From: Nocardioides sp. J54
GTDB lineage: Bacteria > Actinomycetota > Actinomycetes > Propionibacteriales > Nocardioidaceae
DNA length: 38,788 bases
Assembly: GCF_000519005.1 (NCBI RefSeq)
Contig: NZ_JAER01000011.1
Span: 90,462-129,249 of the forward strand
Direction: 5' to 3'
This document shows, in pieces, positions 1 to 8,292 of this stretch. The translations under genes and the position numbers were made by a program. The number at the start of each line of letters is the position of its first letter. Position 1 is the stretch's first letter. The notes beneath the pieces were generated by a model that had not been told where the DNA came from, did no database searches, and saw only the letters and a program-made list of their open reading frames with translations.

Positions 1-446
1 CCGAGGAGCCTGACGGTGCGGGTGATCGGCTCGATTGTCGTCGTGTAGAAGTTCGTGTCGAAGTTGACCAGGGTCAGGCCGTCGGGCGGCTGGACCACCA
101 TCTCGCCGGCGGGGAGCTTCAGCTCGGCGAAGGCGCGGCGGACGTGTCCGGTGGTGAGGGCCGGGGTACCTGGCTCGCGGTATTGCTGGCAGAACGTCGC
201 ATTGAGGAACTCGCCCTCCACCACCTCAGCGCCGGCGCAAGCGCCGTCTCCGAGTGCGATTGGAGCGGGCGAGTCGGGCTCTTCCCCGACCGGTGACGCT
301 TTGGCGCCGGACTGCGTGCTCTGCTCGTCATGGATACGGTCCGACCAGAAGCCAGTGTCAGTCGTGCCGGCATTGGAGTCATCGGCGGATGCGGGCGAAA
401 CCACTGCGAGCAGCGATACGGCCAGCAGCATCGACCAGCGTTTCAT
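1..446 (-). CDS. Secreted hypothetical protein, C-terminus cut by window edge
   Basis: A 148-codon fragment that runs off the left edge. It begins with a clear signal peptide: MKRW, then a hydrophobic stretch, then a SPASA-type cleavage site near residue 22. The mature part starts with a low-complexity Ser/Thr/Asp-rich region and has two cysteines in the visible portion. The last visible residues (PPDGLTLVNFDTNFYTTT) resemble, from memory, the region before a PKD-like domain in actinobacterial exported proteins; that part would lie outside the window. The ATG overlaps the stop of the upstream DUF6318 gene as ATGA, so the two are probably translationally coupled. Codon use is less strictly GC-ending than in the neighbours (AAT, GCT, CCA, CAA, GTA occur), which may mean recent acquisition. 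Function unknown. Confidence 0.75.
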   Translation of the reverse strand, partial: MKRWSMLLAVSLLAVVSPASADDSNAGTTDTGFWSDRIHDEQSTQSGAKASPVGEEPDSPAPIALGDGACAGAEVVEGEFLNATFCQQYREPGTPALTTGHVRRAFAELKLPAGEMVVQPPDGLTLVNFDTNFYTTTIEPITRTVRLL

Positions 447-1018
447 TGGATCTCCATCGCCTCGAGCCGCCAGCCCTTGTCGGTCCACAGCACGGCTACA
501 AGCGCGGTCGATTGCCCGGCTTTGTGCCGCTCCTCGGCTCCGTCTCCGTGCGTGATGACCTGTGGCTCATTGCGGGCTCTCAACTTCGCCTCGAAGGCGA
601 GCGCCTCCAGATTCGGATCTTTCAGCTGGTTGATCTTGACGATCGAGACCGCATAGTCGCCGCCTTCGATGTGTCCACCTCTGGCGTAATGGTCCGACAC
701 CGCGGAGATGCCGATATCGCAGCCGTTGCAACCTGGCCCCGATACCCGCTTCAGCGCCTTCACGTCCCCGGTGACCTGCGCGTAGTTGATCAGGTCCCAG
801 TAGTACGTGATGAACGCCCGCGCTCCGGCCTCGGTCGCCCTGGTCGCCGCGTCGGGCAGCGTGGGCTCCTCGGGAGTCTTTGGGGTGGGGGAGGCGGTGG
901 GCGAGTGGCTCTCGGTGGGCGTCGACGAGGGCTTGGTGGGGGCGGGGTCGTCGTCGGAGCAGCCCGCCAGCAGGGCGAGGGCGACGGCGGTCGCTGCCAG
1001 GGCGCGGAGCGGGCGCAT
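443..1018 (-). CDS. DUF6318 family lipoprotein
   Basis: A 191-residue protein. The ATG at 1018 is preceded by a GGGAGGA ribosome binding site, so I prefer it to an upstream start at 1066. The N-terminus is a lipoprotein signal peptide ending in the lipobox LLAGC (about residues 15-19). A Ser/Thr/Pro-rich linker follows (about 20-55), then a globular domain with a conserved core (YYWDLINYAQVTGDV) and a GCNGC cysteine pair; I recognise this as DUF6318, common in Nocardioides and relatives. Predicted to be anchored on the outer face of the membrane. The family has no known enzymatic role. It is coupled by ATGA overlap to a second exported protein, so the pair may act together at the cell surface. 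Confidence 0.85.
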   Translation of the reverse strand: MRPLRALAATAVALALLAGCSDDDPAPTKPSSTPTESHSPTASPTPKTPEEPTLPDAATRATEAGARAFITYYWDLINYAQVTGDVKALKRVSGPGCNGCDIGISAVSDHYARGGHIEGGDYAVSIVKINQLKDPNLEALAFEAKLRARNEPQVITHGDGAEERHKAGQSTALVAVLWTDKGWRLEAMEIQ

Positions 1019-1067
1019 GGGGTCCTCCCGAGAAAACGACTGCGCCCGGACCGGGGACGCGTGCACG

Positions 1068-1073
1068 ACGCTA
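1068..1073 (-). promoter_or_regulatory. Candidate -10 element for the DUF6318 gene
   Basis: TAGCGT on the minus strand, about 50 nt before the ATG at 1018. It fits the actinobacterial TANNNT pattern and would leave a leader of about 40 nt containing the GGGAGGA site. I see no convincing -35, so this is tentative. Confidence 0.35.
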
Positions 1074-1089
1074 ACCCGATCCGGGCGAG

Positions 1090-1110
1090 TGCCGCCACCG
1101 GGAGGCGGCA
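1090..1110 (-). terminator. Hairpin after the DUF4191 gene
   Basis: A perfect 7-bp stem, TGCCGCC with GGCGGCA, around a 7-nt loop, 17 nt past the stop of the DUF4191 gene. There is no T-tract, as is common in high-GC actinobacteria. It separates the lipA-DUF4191 unit from the DUF6318 pair. Confidence 0.5.
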
Positions 1111-1126
1111 GGCTGTGGAGAAGTGC

Positions 1127-1843
1127 TCAGCGGCCGCGGAGGTTGCCGCGCATGCCCTTCATCGAGGTCGGCACCGGGCCCCGCGGGATGGGGGCCTTGG
1201 GGCGCTGGGCGTCGAGGGCGCGCAGGCGCTGGCGGATCTCGGTGACGTCGGCGGGCTTGACCTGGCGGCCGAGCTTGCGGACGTGCTTGACGAGGCTCTT
1301 GATCGGCACCTGGCCCTCGTCGTTGCCGACGAGCACGTCGTGGACGGGGTACTCACCGACGACCCGCTCGTGCTTCTTGTGCTCGCTGATGAGGAGCTGG
1401 CGGACGCGGCTGGCGTTGCCCTCGGCGACCAGGACGATGCCGGGCGGGCCGACGACCCGGTGGACCATGTCCTGCTGCTTGGTGAAGCCGACGACCTCGT
1501 CGATGACCCAGCCGCGGCGCAGCAGGGTGAGCGCGCGGGCGGCGGCGCCGAGCTGGCCCTCGAGGCGGGCGAACGCCGCCTTCTGGGCGCGACGACCGAA
1601 GACGATGAGCAGCGCGAACAGGCCGATGAGGAAGCTGGCGATGCTGGAGAGGATCCAGGAGAAGACGCCGTCGTTGGCCGGCAGCACGAACCGGAACAGC
1701 GCCATGCCGAGGCCGGCGGCGAGGACGAAGGTGCCGAGCAGCCACCAGCGGATCGACGGGTCGACCTCCCGCGTCATCCGGTAGGTCTCGAGGATCTGCC
1801 GGCGACGGCTCATCTTGGAGGGGTCGAGGGGCGTGTTCGACAT
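1127..1843 (-). CDS. DUF4191 domain membrane protein
   Basis: A 238-residue membrane protein. The ATG at 1843 (MSNTPLDPSK) is chosen because the residues upstream of it are low-complexity Arg/Pro and a GGAG sequence lies 13 nt before it. Two adjacent transmembrane helices span about 33-53 and 60-82, followed by an R/K-rich cytosolic domain with GWVIDEVVGF and HRVVGPPGIVLVAEG, typical of DUF4191. It is 28 nt downstream of lipA on the same strand and probably cotranscribed. The same pairing exists in M. tuberculosis (Rv2218 lipA, Rv2219) as I recall it. Function is unknown; the constant linkage to lipA is the only clue. Confidence 0.9.
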   Translation of the reverse strand: MSNTPLDPSKMSRRRQILETYRMTREVDPSIRWWLLGTFVLAAGLGMALFRFVLPANDGVFSWILSSIASFLIGLFALLIVFGRRAQKAAFARLEGQLGAAARALTLLRRGWVIDEVVGFTKQQDMVHRVVGPPGIVLVAEGNASRVRQLLISEHKKHERVVGEYPVHDVLVGNDEGQVPIKSLVKHVRKLGRQVKPADVTEIRQRLRALDAQRPKAPIPRGPVPTSMKGMRGNLRGR

Positions 1844-1871
1844 GGGGTGCTGCGTTCTCCTCGGGCGGGAC

Positions 1872-2816
1872 TCAGGCGGTGGCTTCGGCGCGCGCGTCGC
1901 GCGCGGCCATCGCCTGACGATACAGACGACCGGCGCGGTACGACGAACGGACCAGCGGTCCCGAGAGGACACCCGCGAATCCGATCTCCTCCGCCTCGGT
2001 GGCGAGCTCGACGAACTCCTCGGGCTTGACCCACCGCTCGACGGGGTGGTGCCGGGGGGAGGGGCGCAGGTACTGGGTGATGGTCACCAGCTCGCAACCC
2101 GCTTCGTGCAGGTCGCGCAGGGCCTGGGAGACCTCCTCGCGGGTCTCGCCCATGCCCAGGATCAGGTTCGACTTCGTGACCAGACCGAACGCGCGGGCCT
2201 GGGTGAGCACGTCGAGGGAGCGCTCGTAGCGGAACGCCGGACGGATCCGCTTGAAGATCCGCGGGACGGTCTCGACGTTGTGCGCGAGCACCTCGGGCCG
2301 CGACTCGAAGACCTCCTGCAGCAGCTCGGGGCGGCCGTTGAAGTCGGGGATGAGGTTCTCGACGCCGGTGCCGGGGTTGAGCTCGTGGATCGCGCGGACG
2401 GTCTCGGCGTACAGCCAGGCGCCACCGTCGGGCAGGTCGTCACGGGCGACGCCGGTGATGGTGGCGTACTTCAGCTCCATCTGCTGCACGGACTCGGCGA
2501 CGCGGCGCGGCTCGTCGCGGTCGAGCGGCTGCGGCTTGCCGGTGTCGATCTGGCAGAAGTCGCAGCGGCGGGTGCACTGGTCGCCGCCGATGAGGAAGGT
2601 CGCCTCGCGGTCCTCCCAGCACTCGAAGATGTTCGGGCAGCCGGCCTCCTGGCACACCGTGTGCAGGCCCTCGGACTTCACCAGCTTCTGCAGCGCGGTG
2701 TACTCCGGGCCCATCTTGGCGCGGGTCTTGATCCAGGAAGGCTTCCGCTCGATCGGGGTCTCCGCGTTGCGGACCTCCAGCCGGAGAAGCTTGCGTCCCT
2801 CGGGTGCAGCAGTCAC
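1872..2816 (-). CDS. lipA: Lipoyl synthase (radical SAM)
   Basis: LipA inserts two sulfurs into protein-bound octanoyl groups to make lipoyl cofactors, using two [4Fe-4S] clusters. The 314-residue protein is full length. The auxiliary-cluster cysteines are C55, C60 and C66 (CX4CX5C); the radical-SAM cysteines are C81, C85 and C88 (CX3CX2C); the C-terminal RSSY motif supplies the family's serine ligand. The start is a GTG at 2816: it lies 6 nt after a TAGGCT -10 element, so the mRNA is probably leaderless. Followed by DUF4191. Its partner lipB lies about 2.2 kb upstream beyond an ABC exporter. The acceptors would include SucB in this window. Confidence 0.98.
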   Translation of the reverse strand: MTAAPEGRKLLRLEVRNAETPIERKPSWIKTRAKMGPEYTALQKLVKSEGLHTVCQEAGCPNIFECWEDREATFLIGGDQCTRRCDFCQIDTGKPQPLDRDEPRRVAESVQQMELKYATITGVARDDLPDGGAWLYAETVRAIHELNPGTGVENLIPDFNGRPELLQEVFESRPEVLAHNVETVPRIFKRIRPAFRYERSLDVLTQARAFGLVTKSNLILGMGETREEVSQALRDLHEAGCELVTITQYLRPSPRHHPVERWVKPEEFVELATEAEEIGFAGVLSGPLVRSSYRAGRLYRQAMAARDARAEATA

Positions 2817-2822
2817 CCGGTC

Positions 2823-2828
2823 AGCCTA
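2823..2828 (-). promoter_or_regulatory. Candidate -10 for leaderless lipA mRNA
   Basis: TAGGCT on the minus strand, ending 6 nt before the lipA GTG. Transcription would begin at or next to the start codon. It lies just downstream of the ABC operon terminator hairpin (2831-2851), so lipA appears to have its own promoter. Confidence 0.6.
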
Positions 2829-2830
2829 CT

Positions 2831-2851
2831 CCGGGGGCCATGTGCCCCCGG
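2831..2851 (-). terminator. Terminator hairpin after the ABC exporter operon
   Basis: A perfect 8-bp GC stem, CCGGGGGC with GCCCCCGG, around the 5-nt loop CATGT. It lies between the stop of the ABC permease (2906) and the lipA promoter. Confidence 0.7.
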
Positions 2852-2905
2852 CATCGCGGAGCGACCGGCCAGTAGCCCCTCGGCGGCCCAGGTCCAGGCG
2901 CCGGT

Positions 2906-3901
2906 TCAGGGGACGTCGCGGCGCCGGAAGGAGGCGAAGGACGCCACCCCGGAGAGCAGGAGGAACGAGCCCGTGTAGAGCGAGGCGTCGGTGAAGGTCA
3001 CCTCTGCCTCGCACGGACCGTAGTCGACGTACGCCCCCTCCTCGCTCACTGCCTCGCAGGCCTCGTCGGAGTAGTAGGTGGCGCCGTTGTCGATCAGCGC
3101 AGCGATGTTGATGCCGGGGTTCCACCGCTCGTCGAACCCGAGCGCCAGCAGCACCAGGCTGCCGGCGACGGAGGCGCCGAGCAGGACGCCGATCGTCGCG
3201 ACGGTGCTGCGGAAGAGCATGGTCAGCGCATAGCCGAGCAGGGCGGCGGTCGCCGCGACCCCGGCGCTGCGCCAGCCCATCTGGAAGGCGTCGGCCAGCT
3301 GCCCTGCCCGGAGCACCCCACGGGCCTCGGCGACGGCGGCGAGGCCGGACCAGTACGCCGTCATGACCACGGCTGCGACGACGAGGGCGACACCCGTGAC
3401 GACGACCGCCTTGGCGGTCCAGACACGGGGCCGGCGCGGCTCGAAGAGCAGCTGGTTGCTCACCGACCCGCTGTTCCAGTCGTGCCCGGTGAAGGTCGTG
3501 CCGGCGAGCAGCAGCAGGATCGCCAGGAGCGAGGCCACCGCGACCCCGGACTGGCTCTGCTGCTCGTCGAGGTCCAGCTCGGGGCTGTAGAGGAACCAGT
3601 CCAGCTGCGGCTCGTTCTGGGCCCGGCACTCCTCACGCACGGCGTTCTCGTCGCGCGCGGTGATGCCCCAGTCCATGGGATTGGCGACGCAGTCGTCGAC
3701 CGCCTGGCGGTACTCGCCGTCGGCCTTCGCGCGCTCGACCTCGGCCTGTGCGGACGCGATCTCGGCGTCGGAGGCCGGTCGGGTGTCGAACCAGGTGGAC
3801 ACCCCGATCAGCACGGGTGCGGCGAGGCACCCCGCCAGCAGCAGTACGACGGCGCGCCGGTGCAGGTAGCGACGGAGCTCGACGCGGAGCAGCCGGGTCA
3901 T
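2906..3901 (-). CDS. ABC-2 type transporter permease
   Basis: A 331-residue integral membrane protein. It has one N-terminal helix (about 13-31), a long extracytoplasmic loop with two cysteines (VDDCVANP, REECRAQ), then a block of five or so helices, and a final loop with two more cysteines (DEACEA, YGPCEA) before the last helix. The fold matches ABC-2/NatB-like export permeases. The ATG at 3901 overlaps the ATPase stop as ATGA, so the pair is translationally coupled. The four extracytoplasmic cysteines could form disulfides (inference). The substrate is unknown; such pairs export drugs, lipids or peptides, and nothing here identifies one. Confidence 0.9.
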   Translation of the reverse strand: MTRLLRVELRRYLHRRAVVLLLAGCLAAPVLIGVSTWFDTRPASDAEIASAQAEVERAKADGEYRQAVDDCVANPMDWGITARDENAVREECRAQNEPQLDWFLYSPELDLDEQQSQSGVAVASLLAILLLLAGTTFTGHDWNSGSVSNQLLFEPRRPRVWTAKAVVVTGVALVVAAVVMTAYWSGLAAVAEARGVLRAGQLADAFQMGWRSAGVAATAALLGYALTMLFRSTVATIGVLLGASVAGSLVLLALGFDERWNPGINIAALIDNGATYYSDEACEAVSEEGAYVDYGPCEAEVTFTDASLYTGSFLLLSGVASFASFRRRDVP

Positions 3902-4911
3902 GCGGCACCTCCCGCCGGGCCGTCGGGACGGACGGCAGGGGCCGGTCCCGGTGGTGGCGCGGGTGGTGCCGTGGGCGGGACGCCTGCCGGGCCGCCGCCG
4001 AGCTGCTCGGACCGGGTGAGCTCGAGGAAGACGGTCTCGAGGTCGGGCCGCTCGTTGGCCAGTACGCTCAACCAGATGCCGGCCTCGCCGAGCACCCGGG
4101 TGACCTGCGCGGCGTCCTCGGTCTCGACGCGGACGCCGTCGCCGTCGACCGACGCGGCCAGCCCGGCGCGCCCGAGCACCTCGGCGGCGCGGGCCGGGTC
4201 GGGCACCACGGCGCGGTGCACGGTGGTCGTGCCGAGCAGGTCGTCGACGCGGCCGGAGGCGAGCATGCGGCCGTTGCCGATGATCGTCGCCGACGTGCAC
4301 ACCTGCTGGACCTCGGCGAGGATGTGCGAGCTCAGCAGCACGGTCACCCCGGCCTGCCCGAGGCCGCGGATGGTCTCGCGGATCTCGCGGATGCCCGCCG
4401 GGTCGAGGCCGTTGGTCGGCTCGTCGAGGATCAGCAGGGCCGGGTCCTTGAGCAGGGTCGCCGCGATCGCGATCCGCTGCTTCATGCCGAGCGAGTAGGA
4501 CTTGTAGCGGTCCTTGTCGCGCCCGGTCAGCTGCACCGTCTCGATGGCCTGGTCCACCCGAGAGCGCGGGGCGCCGATCGCGTCGGCGAGCAGCTCGAGG
4601 TTGAGCCGGCCGCTGAAGTTGGGGGAGAACTTGGGGGACTCCACGACGGCGCCGACCCGGCCGATCACGTGCGGCAGCCGCTCCGGCACGGCCTCGCCGA
4701 ACAGCCGCATGGTGCCGCCGGAGGGCCGGGACAGGCCGAGCAGCATCCGGATGGTGGTGGTCTTGCCGGAGCCGTTGGGCCCCAGGAAGCCGTGGACCCC
4801 GCCGCCCGCGGGCACCGCGAGGTCGAGGTCCTGGACCGCGACCCGCACGCCGCCGCGCAGGCTGCGGAACTCCTTGCGCAGGCCGCGCGTCTCGATGACG
4901 AGGTCGCTCAT
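3898..4911 (-). CDS. ABC transporter ATP-binding protein (export type)
   Basis: A 337-residue ATPase of the bacitracin/daunorubicin-type (DrrA/CcmA) export group. Visible motifs: Walker A GPNGSGKTT (K50), signature YSLGMKQR, Walker B LLILDEPTNGLDP followed by the H-loop in LSSHIL. The C-terminal accessory domain ends in an unusual Pro/Ala/Gly-rich tail of about 35 residues. The ATG at 4911 is preceded by GGAG at 6 nt spacing and is preferred over an in-frame GTG at 4923. It is encoded just after lipB on the same strand and is coupled to the permease gene. Substrate unknown. Confidence 0.94.
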   Translation of the reverse strand: MSDLVIETRGLRKEFRSLRGGVRVAVQDLDLAVPAGGGVHGFLGPNGSGKTTTIRMLLGLSRPSGGTMRLFGEAVPERLPHVIGRVGAVVESPKFSPNFSGRLNLELLADAIGAPRSRVDQAIETVQLTGRDKDRYKSYSLGMKQRIAIAATLLKDPALLILDEPTNGLDPAGIREIRETIRGLGQAGVTVLLSSHILAEVQQVCTSATIIGNGRMLASGRVDDLLGTTTVHRAVVPDPARAAEVLGRAGLAASVDGDGVRVETEDAAQVTRVLGEAGIWLSVLANERPDLETVFLELTRSEQLGGGPAGVPPTAPPAPPPGPAPAVRPDGPAGGAA

Positions 4912-4967
4912 CCGGTACTCCACTCTCGGTCACACCGGCCCACGACCGATGGATACCGAGTATGGGG

Positions 4968-5708
4968 TCAGCGGGCGGGGTAGGACAGCACCGCCACGCC
5001 GGAAGAGGCGTGCGACTTCGCGGGGTCCGGACGCGGCTCGTAGTCCGGCGTCGCGACGTACGGCCCCCACGCCAGGAGGTCGGCGAGGTGGTGGCGCACC
5101 GGGGCGAGCACCTCGGTGACGGGGACGTCGCGGCCGAGCTCGTGGGAGAGCGAGGTGACGCCGGCGTCGGAGATGCCGCACGGCACGAACCGGTCGAACC
5201 AGCCGAGGTCGACGTCGCAGTTGAGCGAGAAGCCGTGCATGGTCACGCCGCGGCGCACCCGGATGCCGATCGCGGCGATCTTGCGCTCGGGGCCGCGGTC
5301 GTCGGCCCTGAGCCACACGCCGCTGCGGCCCGGGACGCGGGCGCTGGTGACGCCGAAGTCGGCGCAGACCGCGATCAGGGCCTCCTCGACGCGGCGCACG
5401 TAGTCGACGACCTTGACGTGGTCGGGCAGGCGGACGATGGGGTAGCCCACGAGCTGCCCGGGTCCGTGGAAGGTGATCTCCCCGCCCCGGTCGACGTCGA
5501 TGACGGGCGCGCCGCCGGGGTCGACCGGCCGGTCCTGCGGCTTGGTGCGCCGTCCGGCCGTGAACACCGGCGGGTGCTCGAGCAGCAGCACGGGCTGGGT
5601 CTCCGAGCCGTCGACGACCTCCTGGTGCAGCTCGCGCTGCAGGTCCCACGCCGCCATGTAGTCGATCGCCTCGGGCCCGAACCCGATCTCCCGGAAGTCC
5701 AGCGTCAC
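4968..5708 (-). CDS. lipB: Octanoyl-ACP:protein octanoyltransferase
   Basis: LipB moves octanoate from acyl carrier protein to lipoyl domains, the step before LipA. About 246 residues. The [13 protein letters not shown] substrate motif starts at about residue 74; the catalytic lysine is K143 (KIAAIGI) and the catalytic cysteine C177 (CGISDAG). I choose the GTG at 5708 ([11 protein letters not shown]) because TAGGGT ends 7 nt before it, the spacing seen at other genes here. A GTG three codons earlier (5717) is possible, with GGAG nearby. Divergent from the small membrane protein at 5780. The ABC pair separates it from lipA. Confidence 0.96.
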   Translation of the reverse strand: MTLDFREIGFGPEAIDYMAAWDLQRELHQEVVDGSETQPVLLLEHPPVFTAGRRTKPQDRPVDPGGAPVIDVDRGGEITFHGPGQLVGYPIVRLPDHVKVVDYVRRVEEALIAVCADFGVTSARVPGRSGVWLRADDRGPERKIAAIGIRVRRGVTMHGFSLNCDVDLGWFDRFVPCGISDAGVTSLSHELGRDVPVTEVLAPVRHHLADLLAWGPYVATPDYEPRPDPAKSHASSGVAVLSYPAR

Positions 5709-5715
5709 GTCCGTC

Positions 5716-5721
5716 ACCCTA
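5716..5721 (-). promoter_or_regulatory. Candidate -10 for leaderless lipB mRNA
   Basis: TAGGGT on the minus strand, 7 nt before the GTG at 5708. If it is used, the alternative GTG at 5717 lies too close to the -10 to be transcribed, so this element decides the start. Confidence 0.5.
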
Positions 5722-5767
5722 CTCCGGGGCCTGTGGACGACCGGACGCACGTCGACGCCGGAAGGCG

Positions 5768-5773
5768 CAGGAT
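5768..5773 (+). promoter_or_regulatory. Candidate -10 for the gene at 5780
   Basis: CAGGAT, 6 nt before the ATG at 5780. It departs from TANNNT at the first base. No ribosome binding site is visible, which fits a leaderless mRNA. Confidence 0.4.
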
Positions 5774-5779
5774 CGGGGC

Positions 5780-6334
5780 ATGCGGATCCGGGGCGCACGC
5801 GCGGTCATCGTCGGTACGACGGTCGTCCTGCTGCTCGCTGCCGGGCTGGTCGTGCTCGCGACCCGCCCCCAGCCCGGCCGTACGACGGCCGCGGGACCCG
5901 TCGCGGTGGTGGCGCCGGGCGCGCGCGACGTCAGCGTGGTGCGCGCCGTGGGCTCGCTGGCCGTGCTGCGCGAGTGGGACCGGGCCCGGGCAGCGGCGTG
6001 GGCGGCGGGGGACCCGGGCGCGCTGCGCCGGCTCTACACGCGTGACTCGGCGGCGGGCCGGGCGGACGTCGGCATGCTCCGGCGCTGGGCCGCCCGGGGG
6101 CTGCGGGTCGAGGGCATGGCGATGCAGGTGCTCGCGGTGGAGCTGCACCGGCGAACCGACCGGAGGCTGGTGCTGGTCGTCACCGACCGGCTCGTGGGGG
6201 CCGAGGCGGTCGGCCCGGACCGGCAGCGCCGGGTGCTGCCGCGCGACTCGGCGAGCCGGCGCCGCCTGGACTTCCGCCGGGTCGGCGGGGAGTGGCGACT
6301 GGCGTCGGTGGTGGAGCTGGCGGGACCGGACTAG
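5780..6334 (+). CDS. Membrane-anchored hypothetical protein
   Basis: A 184-residue protein with one N-terminal hydrophobic helix (about residues 8-27) and no lipobox, so it is probably an anchored extracytoplasmic protein. The soluble part (about 50-184) is Arg/Ala/Val-rich. It includes a segment ([23 protein letters not shown]) that resembles the opening of SnoaL/NTF2-like or DUF4878-type folds, and ends in [11 protein letters not shown], a common last strand of that fold. The fold is my inference; I cannot name a family. It is divergent from lipB and convergent with the TIGR01777 gene, leaving 9 nt between the stops. Confidence 0.75.
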   Translation: MRIRGARAVIVGTTVVLLLAAGLVVLATRPQPGRTTAAGPVAVVAPGARDVSVVRAVGSLAVLREWDRARAAAWAAGDPGALRRLYTRDSAAGRADVGMLRRWAARGLRVEGMAMQVLAVELHRRTDRRLVLVVTDRLVGAEAVGPDRQRRVLPRDSASRRRLDFRRVGGEWRLASVVELAGPD

Positions 6335-6343
6335 GGCCAGCGC

Positions 6344-7249
6344 TCAGTGCCCGAGGCCGGTGCGCAGCACGGCCTCGACGTCGCGGTCCGCGAACTCGAA
6401 GCCGAGGTCGAGCAACGCCTGCGGACGGAGGTTGAGCGAGCCGAGCACCTCGGGCGCCATCTTGCCGGCGGCGACCCTGATCGCGGCCGCGGGGACCGGG
6501 AGGAGCGCGGGGCGGTGCAGCAGGCGCGCGAGGGTGGCGGTGAACTCGACGTTGGTCGGGGTCGACGGGGCGCACAGGTTCGCCGGGCCCGACGCGGTCG
6601 GGTGCTCGACCAGGAAGCTCGCCGCACCGACCCAGTCGCGCAGCGAGACCAGCGGGTAGTACTGCTTCCCGCTGCCGATCCGCCCGCCGAGCCCGGCGAG
6701 GAACTGCAACCGCTGGGCCTGCAACGGCGGGTTGCTCCGGTCCTGCACCGGGGAGGTGCGCAGCAGGACGACGCGGGCCCCGGCGTCCGCGGCGGGCCGG
6801 GTGGCGGCCTCCCACTCGCGGCTCACCCGGGTGAGGAACGCGTGGCCGCGGGTGTCAGAGGCCTCGGTGAGCTCGGCGGACCCGTGGTCGCCGTACCACG
6901 CGACGCCGGAGGCGTTGACCAGCGCGGGCGGCGAGGGGGCCGCAGCGATGGTCGCGCCCAGCAGGCTGGTGGTGGCGACCCGGCTGGAGCGCACGTCCTT
7001 CGCCCACTGCTTCGAGTGCACGTTGCCCACCAGCGGCGCGCCGGCGAGGTTGACCACCACGTCCGCGCCCTGGACCAGGTCGGTGTCGACCTCGCCGCCC
7101 TGCGGGTCCCAGGTCGACTCGCCCGCCTCCGCGGGACGACGCACCAGCGCGGTGACGCGGTGGCCGCGCTCGCGCAGCTCGGCAACGAGGTGGCGGCCCA
7201 GGAAGCCGGACGAACCGGCCACGACGACGGACAGGCGCTCGGAGGTCAC
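6344..7249 (-). CDS. TIGR01777 family SDR epimerase/oxidoreductase
   Basis: A 301-residue extended short-chain dehydrogenase-like protein. The Rossmann motif GSSGFLGRHL is near the N-terminus; VVNLAGAPL and VNASGVAWYG follow; the C-terminal DUF1731-type segment (PAAAIRVAAGKMAPEVLGSLNLRPQ, given here in part: GKMAPEVLGS) is characteristic of TIGR01777. These proteins are predicted NAD(P)-dependent sugar-nucleotide epimerases with no defined substrate. The GTG at 7249 is chosen because CACGCT lies 6 nt upstream and no ribosome binding site is visible; a GTG at 7255 is the alternative. Neighbours lipB and sucB match the M. tuberculosis order (Rv2215-Rv2217) as I recall it. Confidence 0.9.
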   Translation of the reverse strand: MTSERLSVVVAGSSGFLGRHLVAELRERGHRVTALVRRPAEAGESTWDPQGGEVDTDLVQGADVVVNLAGAPLVGNVHSKQWAKDVRSSRVATTSLLGATIAAAPSPPALVNASGVAWYGDHGSAELTEASDTRGHAFLTRVSREWEAATRPAADAGARVVLLRTSPVQDRSNPPLQAQRLQFLAGLGGRIGSGKQYYPLVSLRDWVGAASFLVEHPTASGPANLCAPSTPTNVEFTATLARLLHRPALLPVPAAAIRVAAGKMAPEVLGSLNLRPQALLDLGFEFADRDVEAVLRTGLGH

Positions 7250-7255
7250 GGGCAC

Positions 7256-7261
7256 AGCGTG
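7256..7261 (-). promoter_or_regulatory. Candidate -10 for the TIGR01777 gene
   Basis: CACGCT on the minus strand, 6 nt before the GTG at 7249. It is a weak match to TANNNT, supported mainly by the repeated spacing and the lack of a ribosome binding site. Confidence 0.35.
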
Positions 7262-7312
7262 CCAGCCGGGGGAAGGGCATGACACCCTGTGGCCCCCCGA
7301 GGAGGAGAACCC

Positions 7313-8284
7313 GTGACCGACCCCCGCCGTCGTACCGCCAGGACCGCCAGGTTCGCCGTCGCCGCCGTTGCCGCGCTCGCACTCGCGGGCTGCAGCGACG
7401 ACCCCGAGCCGGAGCAGGGCTCCCGCCCGGTGGGTGCAGACGGTTCGCCCACGGCGAGCGCCACCGCCACGCCGGGGGACGACGCCAGCGCGGACTCCCC
7501 GGCGCCGGCCGGGTCGGGCGTCGAGCTGCTCGCCCCCGGCAGCGAGCCCCGGCGGGTGCTCGAGCTGACGGTCGGGCAGGGCCACTCGGAGAAGTCCTCC
7601 GCGCAGCTGCGGCTGACGATGGACCTCGGGTCCGGGAGGACGACCGTCCCGGTGGCCATCCCGTGGACGACCACCGTCACGGCGGCCGACGGCACGACGG
7701 TCACCGCCGACGTCGTCTACGGCAAGCCCACCCTCGGACCGGGCGACGTGCCGCCGGGCGCGGAGGCGGTGGTGGGACCGGCCCTCGACCTGGTCGCCGG
7801 TACGACCGCCCACGTCGTCTACGGACGCGACGGCGTCCCCCGCTCCACCGCCCTCGATCTCGGGGACGACGCGCCCGCCCTGGTCGCGCGGCTCCTCGAC
7901 AACATCGCCTCGCAGGCCTTCGCCACCTCCGTGCCGTTCCCCGGCGAGGAGGTCGGCGCCGGCGCCCGCTGGCGCGCCGAGACCACCGTGCAGGTCGGCG
8001 GCGCGACGATGATCGTCACCTCCACCTACGACCTCACCCGTCTGACCGACGACGGCTACACCGTCGAGGTCGAGGTCGAGCAGGGAGCCACCCCCGGCCC
8101 CGCTGCCGGCGGCGGCGAGATCGTGGAGTCCACCGCGCGCGGCAGCGGCACGATCACGGGACGTCCCGACCGGATCTCCCCGGTGGACGCCGACACCAGG
8201 CTGAGGGGCAGCTCGACGGTCAGCATCGGTGGCCAGGAGGTCACAGTGTCCTACCGCGGGACGATGCGGCTGCTCGGCCACTGA
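7313..8284 (+). CDS. Conserved actinobacterial lipoprotein
   Basis: A 323-residue lipoprotein. The GTG at 7313 has a strong GAGGAGGAG site six nt upstream, so I reject the in-frame GTG at 7289. The signal peptide ends in the lipobox LALAGC (about residues 20-25). A Ser/Thr/Pro/Asp linker runs to about residue 65. The mature domain is beta-rich with repeated Thr/Val strands (RVLELTVGQGHSEK, then two sheets with similar TTVTAADGTTV and TTVQVGGATMIV strands), and probably sits on the outside of the membrane. I cannot assign a family with confidence. It is divergent from the TIGR01777 gene and faces sucB across a 430-bp repeat-filled gap. Confidence 0.85.
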   Translation: MTDPRRRTARTARFAVAAVAALALAGCSDDPEPEQGSRPVGADGSPTASATATPGDDASADSPAPAGSGVELLAPGSEPRRVLELTVGQGHSEKSSAQLRLTMDLGSGRTTVPVAIPWTTTVTAADGTTVTADVVYGKPTLGPGDVPPGAEAVVGPALDLVAGTTAHVVYGRDGVPRSTALDLGDDAPALVARLLDNIASQAFATSVPFPGEEVGAGARWRAETTVQVGGATMIVTSTYDLTRLTDDGYTVEVEVEQGATPGPAAGGGEIVESTARGSGTITGRPDRISPVDADTRLRGSSTVSIGGQEVTVSYRGTMRLLGH

Positions 8285-8292
8285 CCGGGGGT

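Noticed and set aside
2906..4933. A 675-codon minus-strand frame spanning both ABC genes
   Set aside because: Its first half is out of frame with the ATPase and is low-complexity; the real genes are the ATPase (3898-4911) and permease (2906-3901), joined by ATGA.
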